Shown here piece after piece: positions 8,323-16,905 of a stretch of DNA of 64,000 bases (its first letter is position 1; each line of letters opens with the position of its first letter). The position numbers and the translations under genes are program-made. Where the stretch lies: NCBI GenBank assembly GCA_040616305.1, contig CP159918.1:1116001-1180000 (forward strand), written 5' to 3'. The notes under the pieces were generated by a model. It was not told where the DNA came from and made no database searches. It worked only from the letters and a program-made list of their open reading frames with translations. This stretch comes from UBA1876 sp003446665 (GTDB lineage Bacteria > Synergistota > Synergistia > Synergistales > Thermovirgaceae).

Positions 8323-9582
8323 CTATTTGTTTTTCTCATCTGCTTGAGAATTTTCCCTTTCTGGATTAATACGTTTCTGCTTCTTCCATTTCCCTGATTT
8401 TATCTTTCTTTTTTCTTTTTTTTCCGTCTTTTGTTTTTCTTCACTCTCTTTTGAGGATTCGGCAGAAGAGGGTTTTTTACGAGCCGTTTTATTTTTGCTT
8501 TTGCGAGAAAATCTACGGTGTTTTTTCCCGGTTTTCCTTTTGTCGCTTTCTTTTTGTTCAGCGAGAGTACTCTCGCCTTTTGATTCGCTCTCTTCGGTTA
8601 CCTCTTCACTATACGCTTTTGTCAGGATTTCAAGTTTCGTCTTTTTATTTTCTGGTGTTTCCGATTTTATTTCTTTCTCTTCCACAAAATTTTCAGGCTG
8701 CTCATTTTCCCAGGACTTCCCTTCTTCCACGCATGTCCTGAAATTTTCAAAATCTTCTATTTCTACCAGAAATTCACCTTTTTCAGGATGGAAGATGCGA
8801 ACGGAATTAGAACGTATGTCCACACCTGAAACTATGTAACTGGTTTCGGGTGTTTTTATCTTCGTTCCAGGGTTGGGAAGGTCCTTCCAGAGCTCGCGAT
8901 ACATTTCATGCTCATAAGCCATACAGCACATGAGTCTTCCGCATATACCGGAAATCTTTGACGGATTCAAGGCGAGGTTTTGTTCCTTGACCATCTTGAT
9001 ACAAATGGGTTCGAAACGTTCGAGCCAATAGGAACAGCAACAGGGCATTCCGCACGGAGAAAGCCCCTTTACCACCTTCGCTTCATCTCTTACTCCTATT
9101 TGACGCATTTCTATACGGGTCTTGAAAACACGAGCAAGATCGCGCACATAAGCCCGAAAATCGATACGCTGGTCAGCAGTAAAATAAAAAAAGAGCTTTT
9201 TCCCGTCCAGGAGGTACTCTACGTCGACAAGTTTCATGAGTAATTTATGCTCACGCAGCATTTGCCTTGCGGCAACAAGTATTTTTTCTTCTTCCTCTTC
9301 CTGCTCCTTCCTTGTATTGAGGTCTTCTTCGGTCGCAGTACGAATGAACTCGATTTCCTGAAAAGGCGGTTCCCCTCCCTTGGCCTGAGGGTCTGTCGGG
9401 GCGCCCAGAACGCGTTTCCTGCAATCTTCGACTTTTTCTGACTCTGATGGGCCGATGATCAGAGACAATTCCATACCTCGTGCGGACGAAACGACTACCT
9501 GCTCCGCTTTTTTTAGAAGAAAGTCGGTATTTAAAGCCCCGATGTATCTTGGTTTACCAAAGGTCGCCAAATAAATGGTCAA
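8323..9582 (-). CDS. ricT: RicT/YaaT-like PSP1-domain iron-sulfur regulatory protein
   Basis: PSP1-domain protein of the YaaT/RicT family. In Bacillus, RicT with RicA and RicF forms an Fe-S complex that affects RNase Y and phosphorelay; the partner genes are not in this window. Residues 1-260 carry the PSP1 region, with the cysteine-rich CGMPCCCSYW and GICGRLMCCMAYE motifs (about 178-240) that bind clusters. Residues about 290-419 form a highly charged Lys/Glu/Ser-rich tail without homology clues. Start is TTG 9582 with AGGAGGG 8 bases upstream, overlapping the 3' end of holB by 29 bases. The holB-ricT pairing is also found in Firmicutes. Confidence 0.88.
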   Translation of the reverse strand: MTIYLATFGKPRYIGALNTDFLLKKAEQVVVSSARGMELSLIIGPSESEKVEDCRKRVLGAPTDPQAKGGEPPFQEIEFIRTATEEDLNTRKEQEEEEEKILVAARQMLREHKLLMKLVDVEYLLDGKKLFFYFTADQRIDFRAYVRDLARVFKTRIEMRQIGVRDEAKVVKGLSPCGMPCCCSYWLERFEPICIKMVKEQNLALNPSKISGICGRLMCCMAYEHEMYRELWKDLPNPGTKIKTPETSYIVSGVDIRSNSVRIFHPEKGEFLVEIEDFENFRTCVEEGKSWENEQPENFVEEKEIKSETPENKKTKLEILTKAYSEEVTEESESKGESTLAEQKESDKRKTGKKHRRFSRKSKNKTARKKPSSAESSKESEEKQKTEKKEKRKIKSGKWKKQKRINPERENSQADEKNK

Positions 9583-10315
9583 ATTGTGATCCCTCCTGCA
9601 ATGCTTCGTGTACCAGGTCCTGGATCATAGCCACTTTGAGGTTGCCCTTTTCGCTTATCATTCTTACTGTTTCGATCCTCGCTGCAAGTTGATGTTTCCG
9701 TTTTTTTACCAATGCGGGAATCCATTCTGACAGGTCCAAAAGGAGCTCAGAAGGTTTTTTTCCTTCCGCGGACTCGATCCATTTCATAAATTCTTCAATA
9801 TCTTCCGGGAACTTTAACGGACCGCCTATGCTTTTTACTGGATATTTGAAGATAACCAGGCGGCTTCTCAGTGTAGGTATAAGATTGTCCTCTTCCAGGA
9901 ACAACAGTATCCTCCCTTTTTCCGGAGGTTCTTCAGTTATTTTCAAAAGGCTGTTACCCGCTGGGAGAGAAAGCCTGTCACAGCCATACAAGACAGCAAG
10001 CCTGCATGGTCCGGCAACCGGTACCAGTGAGATATCCTCCCATATTCGACGGCAATCATCAATCCCCGGAGCCTGATCGAAAGAGCCCTTCGGGATTAGA
10101 TCGGGATGGGTCTTGCCCACCCAAAGGCGGCAGGAAGGACATTTTTGGCAAGCATTACCTTCAAGGCAAAGAATGAGACCCGCAAGTCTTTCCGCCAGTT
10201 CCTGCTGAAGCAGCTTTGGTGCGATTAAAGCGGCGCTTCTGCCTGAAACTATTAAAGAAGCTATGTTTTCAAGACTTTTCGAGATATCCGATTTATGGTC
10301 TTTTTGTTCAGTCAT
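9554..10315 (-). CDS. holB: DNA polymerase III delta' subunit
   Basis: Clamp-loader subunit that helps load the sliding clamp at primer ends. The 253-residue protein keeps the delta' zinc module CLEGNACQKCPSC (about residues 49-61), a THPDL segment, the clamp-loader helix LPAGNSLLKITEEPP (about 118-132) and an LRSRLVIFKY strand. The P-loop is not conserved, as expected for a delta' that does not hydrolyse ATP. ATG 10315 has AAAGGAG at ideal spacing and is preferred over GTG 10336, which overlaps tmk. Order tmk-holB-ricT is the classic conserved cluster. Confidence 0.9.
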   Translation of the reverse strand: MTEQKDHKSDISKSLENIASLIVSGRSAALIAPKLLQQELAERLAGLILCLEGNACQKCPSCRLWVGKTHPDLIPKGSFDQAPGIDDCRRIWEDISLVPVAGPCRLAVLYGCDRLSLPAGNSLLKITEEPPEKGRILLFLEEDNLIPTLRSRLVIFKYPVKSIGGPLKFPEDIEEFMKWIESAEGKKPSELLLDLSEWIPALVKKRKHQLAARIETVRMISEKGNLKVAMIQDLVHEALQEGSQFDHLFGDLW

Positions 10316-10332
10316 TTCCGTGAACTCCTTTT

Positions 10333-10977
10333 TCACCTGCTCTTTCGAATCGTTTTTTCCGTGGATTTTAACATCTTCTTGATGCGATCCAGTTCTATTT
10401 TTATATTACGAGCGGTTTCATCCATGGTGCCTTCGGCATCTATCCTGCGAATTCTATCCGGTTCTTTTTTCCATAAAGACCTGTATCCTTCCGAAATCCT
10501 TTGAAGCAGCTCACGATCTGACTCTATCCTATCGGGTTCTCCTCTTTTTGATATACGCTCCAGAGCTTTTTCTACATCTACGTCAAGCCAGAAGGTGATG
10601 TCCGGTTCCGGAAGCCCCGCGGTTTTTATCAGTCTGCGAACCTCGTCTTCCGGAAGCCCCCTTCCCCATACTTGATAGGCTATGGTCGAGTCATTATATC
10701 TCTCGCAAAGGACTATTTTGTTTTGGTGAAGTGCTGGAAGGATAACACGCGTTACGTGCTCGCACCTGTCGGCTACAAAAAGCAATGCCTCAGTCCAGGA
10801 ATGCACAAAATGTTCCTTTATTATAAGGTCTCGAAGAGCTTGTCCGCTTTCCCAACCGCCCGGTTCCCTTGTCGCCAGTGTGCAGGCCCATCCGACAATA
10901 TCTTTTATGGTTTCTTCCAGGATTTGCGTTTGTGTGCTTTTACCGGAACCGTCGATGCCCTCTATCGTTATGAACAA
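10333..10977 (-). CDS. tmk: Thymidylate kinase
   Basis: Phosphorylates dTMP to dTDP. The 214-residue protein has the P-loop GIDGSGKST (residues 7-15), the TREPGG segment (about 38-43), LLFVADRCEHV near residue 65, and the ERYNDSTIAYQ motif (about 90-100). Start is TTG 10977 with GGGAGG 8 bases upstream, the first residues reading FITIEGIDG as in the family. The 102 bases between mlaD and tmk hold a possible weak promoter (TGGCAA-16-TATAGA) and nothing else clear. Confidence 0.95.
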   Translation of the reverse strand: MFITIEGIDGSGKSTQTQILEETIKDIVGWACTLATREPGGWESGQALRDLIIKEHFVHSWTEALLFVADRCEHVTRVILPALHQNKIVLCERYNDSTIAYQVWGRGLPEDEVRRLIKTAGLPEPDITFWLDVDVEKALERISKRGEPDRIESDRELLQRISEGYRSLWKKEPDRIRRIDAEGTMDETARNIKIELDRIKKMLKSTEKTIRKSR

Positions 10978-11079
10978 GTTGATGTCCTCCCAGGGTTTAG
11001 AGCATATCTATAATTGAATTGTCCTTTTTTGCCAGCCAGGAAAGTTTGAATAGCCTGAACACCAGCATTTCAAGCAGCT

Positions 11080-12354
11080 TCAGAACCTGTAAAATAAACC
11101 GACGGACTGCCTTTCTTCTGGATCCCTGTCCTGGTATTTGTAGAAAACGCCCCAGCTTTCTCCTATTTTGAACCGGCTTTCCGCGGACCAGCTTCCTCCA
11201 GACTCGTCCCACCATTGGGCGCTAACCGAAACCGGGCCTCTGGAAAATTCATCGTTGAAGGCCAAACCTGTTCCCGCGTATCCGTGAACTGCACCAGCCC
11301 AAAACCTGGCGAAATCAGTAGTATAACCTATCGCGGCCGTTGAACCATGTCGGTCGCCTATGTCCTGTGCTCCCAAAAGCAACGAATAAGGACTGTTTTT
11401 CCTTTTGAAAAGAAAGTAGGAATCCAAAACCGCATCACTTTCCGAAAACCCCGAACTGACGCCATGTACGGCGAGATCCGCCCTCACTTCTATATCGTCC
11501 AGATAGGACATTATCCTGTCCGTCTTTTCCAAAAGGACATTAACATCTTCCATTGTAAAAGGCGGTCCCTCTTCTCCTTCACCTTCCATGAAACGGCGAA
11601 TGGAAACCGCCATTGACTCCATTTCTCTGGCTGCGACGTCAACCCTTTGAATAGCTGATTTGACGTCCTTGCCCGACGGGCCCTCCTCTTCAAATCGTTT
11701 TGTCATGCCGTCAAGACGGACTGAAAAATCCCGTAGTTTGGAAACCGTGGCGGAAAGGTTTTCCCGGTTTTCCTCAATTACTGCATCTATATGCCGGGTC
11801 AGTTGCTGGATCGACAAGCTGGCCTCTTTTACGGAATTACCAGCGTCGGACAGGAACGTTTCGACTTTAACAGTGGTTTTCGACAAATCCGAAAGAAAAT
11901 CCTTGACACTCCTGAATGTACTTTCTATCTCTTCAAGGCTTTGAATGGCTCCTGCCAGGACTTCGTCGAAGGTAGGAGGAATTTCGCCTTTGCCCTTGTC
12001 CCCCGGTTTCATATAATCCTCTGATATGCCTCTTTTTACATTGACGCGCGGTTCTCCAAGCAATCCTCCCATATCTATGCTGAAGCCGCTGTCTACAGGT
12101 ATGCTCATCCCTTCACGAATTTCAAGTTCCACCAACACACCTCGATCCAGAAGGCGCAGATCCGAAACCCTTCCTGCTTCGATACCGGAAACGAGAACAG
12201 GAGCACCTCTTGAAAGCCCCATGGCGTCGACAAACTCTACTTCCAGCTTGTAGCCCTGTTGCCTCAAGCTCCTTCCACCGCTTATGAAAACAAGTGTTCC
12301 AAGAAAGACTATAGCGGCTAAAATTGCGATCCCAACACGCATTTCCCTGCTCAT
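11080..12354 (-). CDS. mlaD: MlaD-family MCE protein with long C-terminal extension
   Basis: MCE-domain lipid-binding component of an ABC phospholipid transport system between the inner and outer membranes. The 424 residues divide into an N-terminal membrane anchor (about 7-26), one MCE domain (about 36-115, with the LSRGAPVLVSGIEAGRV segment), a long helical region (about 130-310) and a C-terminal region (about 312-424) rich in alternating aromatic and polar residues ending in GLFYRF. A C-terminal Phe and such alternation are outer-membrane beta-barrel features. Classical MlaD is only about 180 residues. ATGA overlap with mlaF. Symbol used in the family sense. Confidence 0.85.
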   Translation of the reverse strand: MSREMRVGIAILAAIVFLGTLVFISGGRSLRQQGYKLEVEFVDAMGLSRGAPVLVSGIEAGRVSDLRLLDRGVLVELEIREGMSIPVDSGFSIDMGGLLGEPRVNVKRGISEDYMKPGDKGKGEIPPTFDEVLAGAIQSLEEIESTFRSVKDFLSDLSKTTVKVETFLSDAGNSVKEASLSIQQLTRHIDAVIEENRENLSATVSKLRDFSVRLDGMTKRFEEEGPSGKDVKSAIQRVDVAAREMESMAVSIRRFMEGEGEEGPPFTMEDVNVLLEKTDRIMSYLDDIEVRADLAVHGVSSGFSESDAVLDSYFLFKRKNSPYSLLLGAQDIGDRHGSTAAIGYTTDFARFWAGAVHGYAGTGLAFNDEFSRGPVSVSAQWWDESGGSWSAESRFKIGESWGVFYKYQDRDPEERQSVGLFYRF

Positions 12355-13121
12355 GGAACATTCGCCTCCCCTATCGAGACGAGCCCTGAAGCAAAAAACC
12401 TGACCGATCGATTCCGTGATGAAATCCAGGCTTCTTTCGATCCTTTCCAGACTATCTTCCCCGATTCCATTAGCACGAGGCTGTCTCCAATTCCAAGAGC
12501 GGAAACAAGGTCATGGGTAACAACAAGAGCAGCGACTTTGAATTTATGTGTAAGCTCATAAATGAGGGCGTCTATATGACGGGCAGTAACAGGATCCAGG
12601 CCGGTAGTCGGTTCGTCAAGCAATAATACCTCCGGTTCATGAACGAGTGCCCTTGCTATAGCTACACGTTTTCTCATACCGCCGGAAAGCTCGCCAGGAT
12701 ACATGTTGCTGACATCCTTGTTCAGTTCGACATGCTGAAGTATTTCGAGAACAGCTTCTTTTACCTGCTCTTCAGTGGTAACGCCTTTACAATATTGTAA
12801 TGGGAAACCAATATTCTGTTCCACTGTCATGGAGTCGAACAAGGCTCCATTTTGAAAAACGACTCCCAGACGTTTTCTCAACGGAACAATAAACTTCTCT
12901 GGCGTTTGAGGTAAAATCTCCTTACCGAAAATGTTCACGCTACCGCTTTCGAACTTCTGCAAGCCCGCTATGACGCGCAATGTCGTTGTCTTTCCGCACC
13001 CTGAGGTTCCCAACAGACAGGTTGTTTCACCTTTTTGCATCTTCAGGTTTACATTGTGAAGAACCCGGTTTCGGTCAAAAGAAACCGAAACGTCTCGAAG
13101 AGCTATCACGAGGTCTACCAT
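12351..13121 (-). CDS. mlaF: Mla-type ABC transporter ATP-binding protein
   Basis: Cytoplasmic ATPase that powers lipid movement by the MlaE permease. The 256-residue protein has Walker A GTSGCGKTT (about 38-46), a Q-loop region, the signature LSGGMRKRVAIARAL (about 142-156), Walker B VLLLDEPTTGLDP (about 162-174) and a switch histidine in VVTHD. Start ATG 13121 overlaps the mlaE stop as TGATG; the listed alternative would be TTG one codon earlier. No mlaB-like STAS gene follows. Confidence 0.92.
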   Translation of the reverse strand: MVDLVIALRDVSVSFDRNRVLHNVNLKMQKGETTCLLGTSGCGKTTTLRVIAGLQKFESGSVNIFGKEILPQTPEKFIVPLRKRLGVVFQNGALFDSMTVEQNIGFPLQYCKGVTTEEQVKEAVLEILQHVELNKDVSNMYPGELSGGMRKRVAIARALVHEPEVLLLDEPTTGLDPVTARHIDALIYELTHKFKVAALVVTHDLVSALGIGDSLVLMESGKIVWKGSKEAWISSRNRSVRFFASGLVSIGEANVP

Positions 13122-13918
13122 CAAGCCTCACCACCGAAAAGAAAAGCGGAAAGGATATAGTTAAAAACGAGTATCAGCATGTTTCCCCATACAACTGCAC
13201 GAGTCGTGGCCTCTCCAACACCCTTGGCTCCTTTTGTCGCCATGAAACCCTGTGAACAGGCCGAAGCGGAAATGAGACCACCAAAGACAAACGCCTTTAA
13301 CAATCCCCCCCAGACATCGGACGGTTCCATGAGCGCCTCTATGGACCGCCTGAAAATATGCAGGTTGACACCGTGAGCCGCTACGTAAGCGGCACCGCCT
13401 CCGATTCCTATGAAAAACGAAAAAGCGGTCAACACAGGAACCATTACCAGGCTAGCCAAGAATCTCGGAGTTCCCACGAAAATTACTTCGTCCAATCCGA
13501 AAGATCGAAGCGCATCCAGTTGTTCTGTCACCTTCATGGAACCTATCTCCGCAGCCATAGAAGCGCCCACCCTGCCGCAGACGACAAGACCTGTGAGTAC
13601 CGGTGACATTTCCCTGACAAGGCTGAGGGCGATTACACCGCCTATATAGCTTGACGCTCCGAAACGGATAAACTGGTCCAGAGTCTGGACTGCCATTACC
13701 ATCCCCGTAAAGGCGCTTGTAATTGAAACCACAAGAATCGATTTGACGCCTATTCGCTCCAGCTGCTCGAAAAGATCTTTGCGACTCCAGGTTCCCGCAA
13801 GGATTCCTGTAATTATTTTCCCGGAAAAAACCCCGTAAGCTCCAAGGGTGTTGAGAAGCTCGATAGCCTGTCGTCCCACCAATGCAAAAAAATGCACTGT
13901 TCGGCTCCTTCCCGTCAA
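13121..13918 (-). CDS. mlaE: MlaE-family ABC transporter permease
   Basis: Inner-membrane permease of the MCE/Mla lipid transporter (MlaE/YrbE family). The 265 residues contain five or six hydrophobic segments; the family core GALVVGRVGASMAAEIGSM-type segment is present here as VVCGRVGASMAAEIGSM (about 150-166), followed by VTEQLDALRSFGLD, the expected cytoplasmic coupling element. The start overlaps the upstream S55 peptidase stop by 4 bases. With mlaF and mlaD it forms the complete inner-membrane complex; mlaA, mlaB and mlaC are absent from the operon. Confidence 0.93.
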   Translation of the reverse strand: MTGRSRTVHFFALVGRQAIELLNTLGAYGVFSGKIITGILAGTWSRKDLFEQLERIGVKSILVVSITSAFTGMVMAVQTLDQFIRFGASSYIGGVIALSLVREMSPVLTGLVVCGRVGASMAAEIGSMKVTEQLDALRSFGLDEVIFVGTPRFLASLVMVPVLTAFSFFIGIGGGAAYVAAHGVNLHIFRRSIEALMEPSDVWGGLLKAFVFGGLISASACSQGFMATKGAKGVGEATTRAVVWGNMLILVFNYILSAFLFGGEA

Positions 13919-15651
13919 AATGCCTCTTTCTGTTGGATCAATACCTGGACGTCCCGGCGAAGGAGGCCATCGACGTAATAATTGGATTGATAGACTTTCA
14001 TCAGACCTTTTTCCATTTTATCTTTCTTTATTTCGCTCAGGAGTCTGTAGTCCGTGTCTTTTTGCTCTCTTTCCCAGGGGGGTCTTGCGTCGGTTTCACA
14101 CTCCAGTTCGACGACGACCTCGTTGTTTCTTTCCATGGCGTCTATTTCTTGCAACAGTCCTTCGAGATTTTTTATGGTCCTTCGTCCCGCAAGCAGAGAT
14201 TCCTGGACGGGCTCGTCTATGCCACCGCCTCTGACTACGACTTCGCAGAGTCCCCGAGCTGTCTCCGGGACTGTCAATGTGAAGGCCCTTTTTATTGCTT
14301 CTTCACGATATGGCTGCAAAGTAACGGTTATGTCGAAATTGCTGCCAGGTTTGACCGGTTGCTCCGGAACGGAAACATCCTGGATTAGCAAAACACGCGG
14401 CTCGTGTGTCATTTCAACGTCTATTTGAAATCCGAGAGGACTTATTTCACGAAAAGGGTTCAGTGTAAGCGCTTTAGCCAGTTCCCTTGTTTCCCTTAAC
14501 ATGTCCTTGGCAATGTCCTTATTCGAATAGAACATGTTTGTACGCTGCCAGCCATGGACCAGCCCCCCGCCTTCGACCATAAAGGCAATCCTGGCAGTCC
14601 CTTCCCTTTTCTGGCCCCATGTATTGTCCACTAACCCCATGACCAGATCGGGTAATATTTCCGCGACAAGGTATGGATCCTGAACCATGTGGAATCTCTT
14701 TATGTGCTCCTTCGCTGTATCAACATCCCTGAGGGTCACCGAGACATCGACGCTGGGGGCAAGCCGTCCGAGCTGTCCTCCTATGCCCTGTGGGCGATCC
14801 TGGGTAACGATACCGATAATGGAACGGGGCGTACCTATCTTGAATGGTGCCTGTAGACTCGGAATTACGTCATGTACCCAGGCTTCTGCCAGGGGAAAGG
14901 AAACAGCCCCACGGTTCATGAAAGGGTGCGCGAAAGCTATGAACCGGTTGTCTTCGGAAAGGGCCGTAAGGGTCCCCGTAGCCGCAACCAAAACATCGCC
15001 CCAGGCCACAAGGGCACTTACCGCAGATCCCGGTCTCAGGCTCGGGGTCATATTTACCGGAAGGTTTATCAAGTTTCCCGAGGACGGGAGAGTTTGGTAC
15101 TTTACGTCCAGGCTTTCACCTACACTTTGAGCAGCACGTGTACTCAGCCCGGAGATCATCACCGGAGACGATATTGTTTCCGGTTTGTTGACTCCGACAG
15201 GTAGTTGCAACCCCTTCAGTCCGGGGACATTATCGGGCCAGTCCCAAAGTTCCATCATCTCCTCTATGGGTGTGACCAGTCCGCGATCGTGATCGCTGAA
15301 GTTCCATCCGTACCCTATCGCACCCACAATCTTGCCGTTTATGTAAACCGGGCTGCCGCTCATGCCGGCGGCTATTCCGCCAGTTTCTTCTATAACTGGT
15401 CCTTCAGCCTTTATAAGTATCAGGTGTTTCGGTGTCTCTTCCGAAGGAACTATGCTGATGACCTTGACGGGAAAAGAAACGACTTCGGTCCCGCGGACTA
15501 CGGTATAAGCTTCACCAGTCATCCCCGGTCGTATCTGATTTAGGGGCATTATTTCAGCTTTCGGCGTAAAAGCAGTCGCACCCGGAGCTTCAAAGAAAGA
15601 AAAAAGGACAAACAATGCTGCAAAAAAAAGAAATTTAAATGTTTTACTCAT
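13915..15651 (-). CDS. Secreted SpoIVB-type (S55) serine peptidase
   Basis: The 578-residue protein has an N-terminal signal or anchor segment (about 5-27, FKFLFFAALFVLF ending APGATA) and an S55/SpoIVB peptidase-like domain with RPGMTGEAYTV and the GMSGSPVY motif (about residues 96-103) containing the expected catalytic serine, followed by IVGAIGYGW. SpoIVB acts in Firmicutes sporulation, but S55 proteins also occur in non-sporulating diderms, where their role is unknown. ATG 15651 has AGGGAGG upstream; an in-frame extension to 15771 overlaps prfB and lacks a signal peptide. It overlaps mlaE by 4 bases, so an envelope role linked to Mla is inferred. Confidence 0.82.
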   Translation of the reverse strand: MSKTFKFLFFAALFVLFSFFEAPGATAFTPKAEIMPLNQIRPGMTGEAYTVVRGTEVVSFPVKVISIVPSEETPKHLILIKAEGPVIEETGGIAAGMSGSPVYINGKIVGAIGYGWNFSDHDRGLVTPIEEMMELWDWPDNVPGLKGLQLPVGVNKPETISSPVMISGLSTRAAQSVGESLDVKYQTLPSSGNLINLPVNMTPSLRPGSAVSALVAWGDVLVAATGTLTALSEDNRFIAFAHPFMNRGAVSFPLAEAWVHDVIPSLQAPFKIGTPRSIIGIVTQDRPQGIGGQLGRLAPSVDVSVTLRDVDTAKEHIKRFHMVQDPYLVAEILPDLVMGLVDNTWGQKREGTARIAFMVEGGGLVHGWQRTNMFYSNKDIAKDMLRETRELAKALTLNPFREISPLGFQIDVEMTHEPRVLLIQDVSVPEQPVKPGSNFDITVTLQPYREEAIKRAFTLTVPETARGLCEVVVRGGGIDEPVQESLLAGRRTIKNLEGLLQEIDAMERNNEVVVELECETDARPPWEREQKDTDYRLLSEIKKDKMEKGLMKVYQSNYYVDGLLRRDVQVLIQQKEAF

Positions 15652-15682
15652 TCCAGTATCCTCCCTTTTACCCCTGTCAGCA

Positions 15683-16784
15683 TCAGGTCTGTTTCCTCCG
15701 CCTGAGTTCCGCGAAAATAAACTCCTCGATGTCGCCGTCAATGACGGCTTGCACATTACCTTTTTCGACATTGGTTCTGTGGTCTTTCACCAGAGTATAT
15801 GGATGAAAGACGTAAGAACGTATCTGGCTGCCCCAACCTATTTCCTTTTTTTCACCCTGAATGTTTTCCAGTCGTTCCTGGCGTTCCTGCAGCATTCTTT
15901 CGTACAGTCGCCCTCTGAGTATCTGCATTGCCACTTCACGGTTCATGTGCTGCGATCTTTCATTCTGACAACTGACAACTATGCCTGTCGGGATGTGTGT
16001 AATCCTGACTGCCGAATCTGTCATATTGACATATTGACCTCCTGCCCCTCCAGACCGGAAGGTATCTATTCTAAGATCTTCCGGGTCGATTTCCACTTCT
16101 ACGTCCTTGGGAAGGTCAGGTGATACGCTTACTGAGGCAAAACTCGTGTGACGGCGTTTTGCAGTATCGAAGGGGGAAATGCGAACCAGACGATGGACTC
16201 CTCGTTCGCATTTTAACAGTCCATAGGCATATTCTCCCTTGATAAGCACCGTTGCTGATTTTATTCCCGCCTCTTCGCCCTGCGAGACTTCGAGGACCTG
16301 GACCTTGAAATCCTGTCTTTCCGCCCAGCGAAGATACATTCTGTAAAGCATCTCCGCCCAATCTTGCGAATCGAGACCACCCGCACCTGCATGGACATTG
16401 AGAATCGCGTCGGATTCATCATATTCTTCATCCAGAAGCAAAGTGATACGCCTTTTCTCAAGGTCTTCTCTAAGGGCTTCGGACCTTTCCTGGAATTCTT
16501 TTTCCAGTCCACGATCATCTTCCAACGAGAGCAGTTCGGCAATCGTCTCGAGTTCCTCTATCTCTTTTTCGTACTGTTTCAACATATCCATTCGCTCCTG
16601 GAGCCTTGCCAGGTTACGTGTAATTTCCTGGGCATCACTTCGGCTCCAGAAATGGCTTTCTGACGTCAGTTTCGTCAATTCACCTATTTGTTCTTGCAGG
16701 CTGTCGGGGTCAAAGGCTGTCCCGCATCTCACATATACGCGAGCGCAGTTCCTCCAGTATCGTAGTTATGGGTAAAACAGACAT
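15683..16784 (-). CDS. prfB: Peptide chain release factor 2, with +1 programmed frameshift
   Basis: RF2 recognises UAA and UGA and triggers peptide release. The start is ATG 16784 (AAGGAGG upstream). After 24 codons the frame hits CTT TGA (CTT at 16715-16713, TGA at 16712-16710) followed by C; a +1 shift gives Leu-Asp and continues to the stop at 15683, for about 366 residues, the normal RF2 length. The main frame has the codon-recognition SPF motif (RISPFDTAKRRHTS) and the catalytic GGQ (GGAGGQYVN). This is the known autoregulatory frameshift: low RF2 favours the shift. The upstream Shine-Dalgarno-like stimulator is weak here (GCGGGAC). Confidence 0.96.
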
Positions 16785-16854
16785 CTGTACTCCTCCTTCA
16801 GACAGGTGTTCAAACATCGCCGTTTTTCAAGCTATCATTGTTGTCGGTGGCATT

Positions 16855-16868
16855 TCATTATATCATCA
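16855..16868. promoter_or_regulatory. Overlapping divergent -10 boxes for prfB and birA
   Basis: On the minus strand TATAAT (16862-16857) is preceded by TG-A, an extended -10 for prfB with no good -35. On the plus strand TATCAT (16861-16866) is a possible birA -10, with TTGTTG 17 bases upstream. The two boxes share bases, so the promoters could interfere with each other. Weak call. Confidence 0.35.
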
Positions 16869-16905
16869 GCATCGGTTTCAGTTTTACCAATTGGAGTGAC
16901 GCGTG

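Noticed and set aside
16710..16712. TGA in prfB read as selenocysteine
   Set aside because: The CTT TGA C context at codon 25 is the classical RF2 frameshift, and the +1 frame gives the full RF2.
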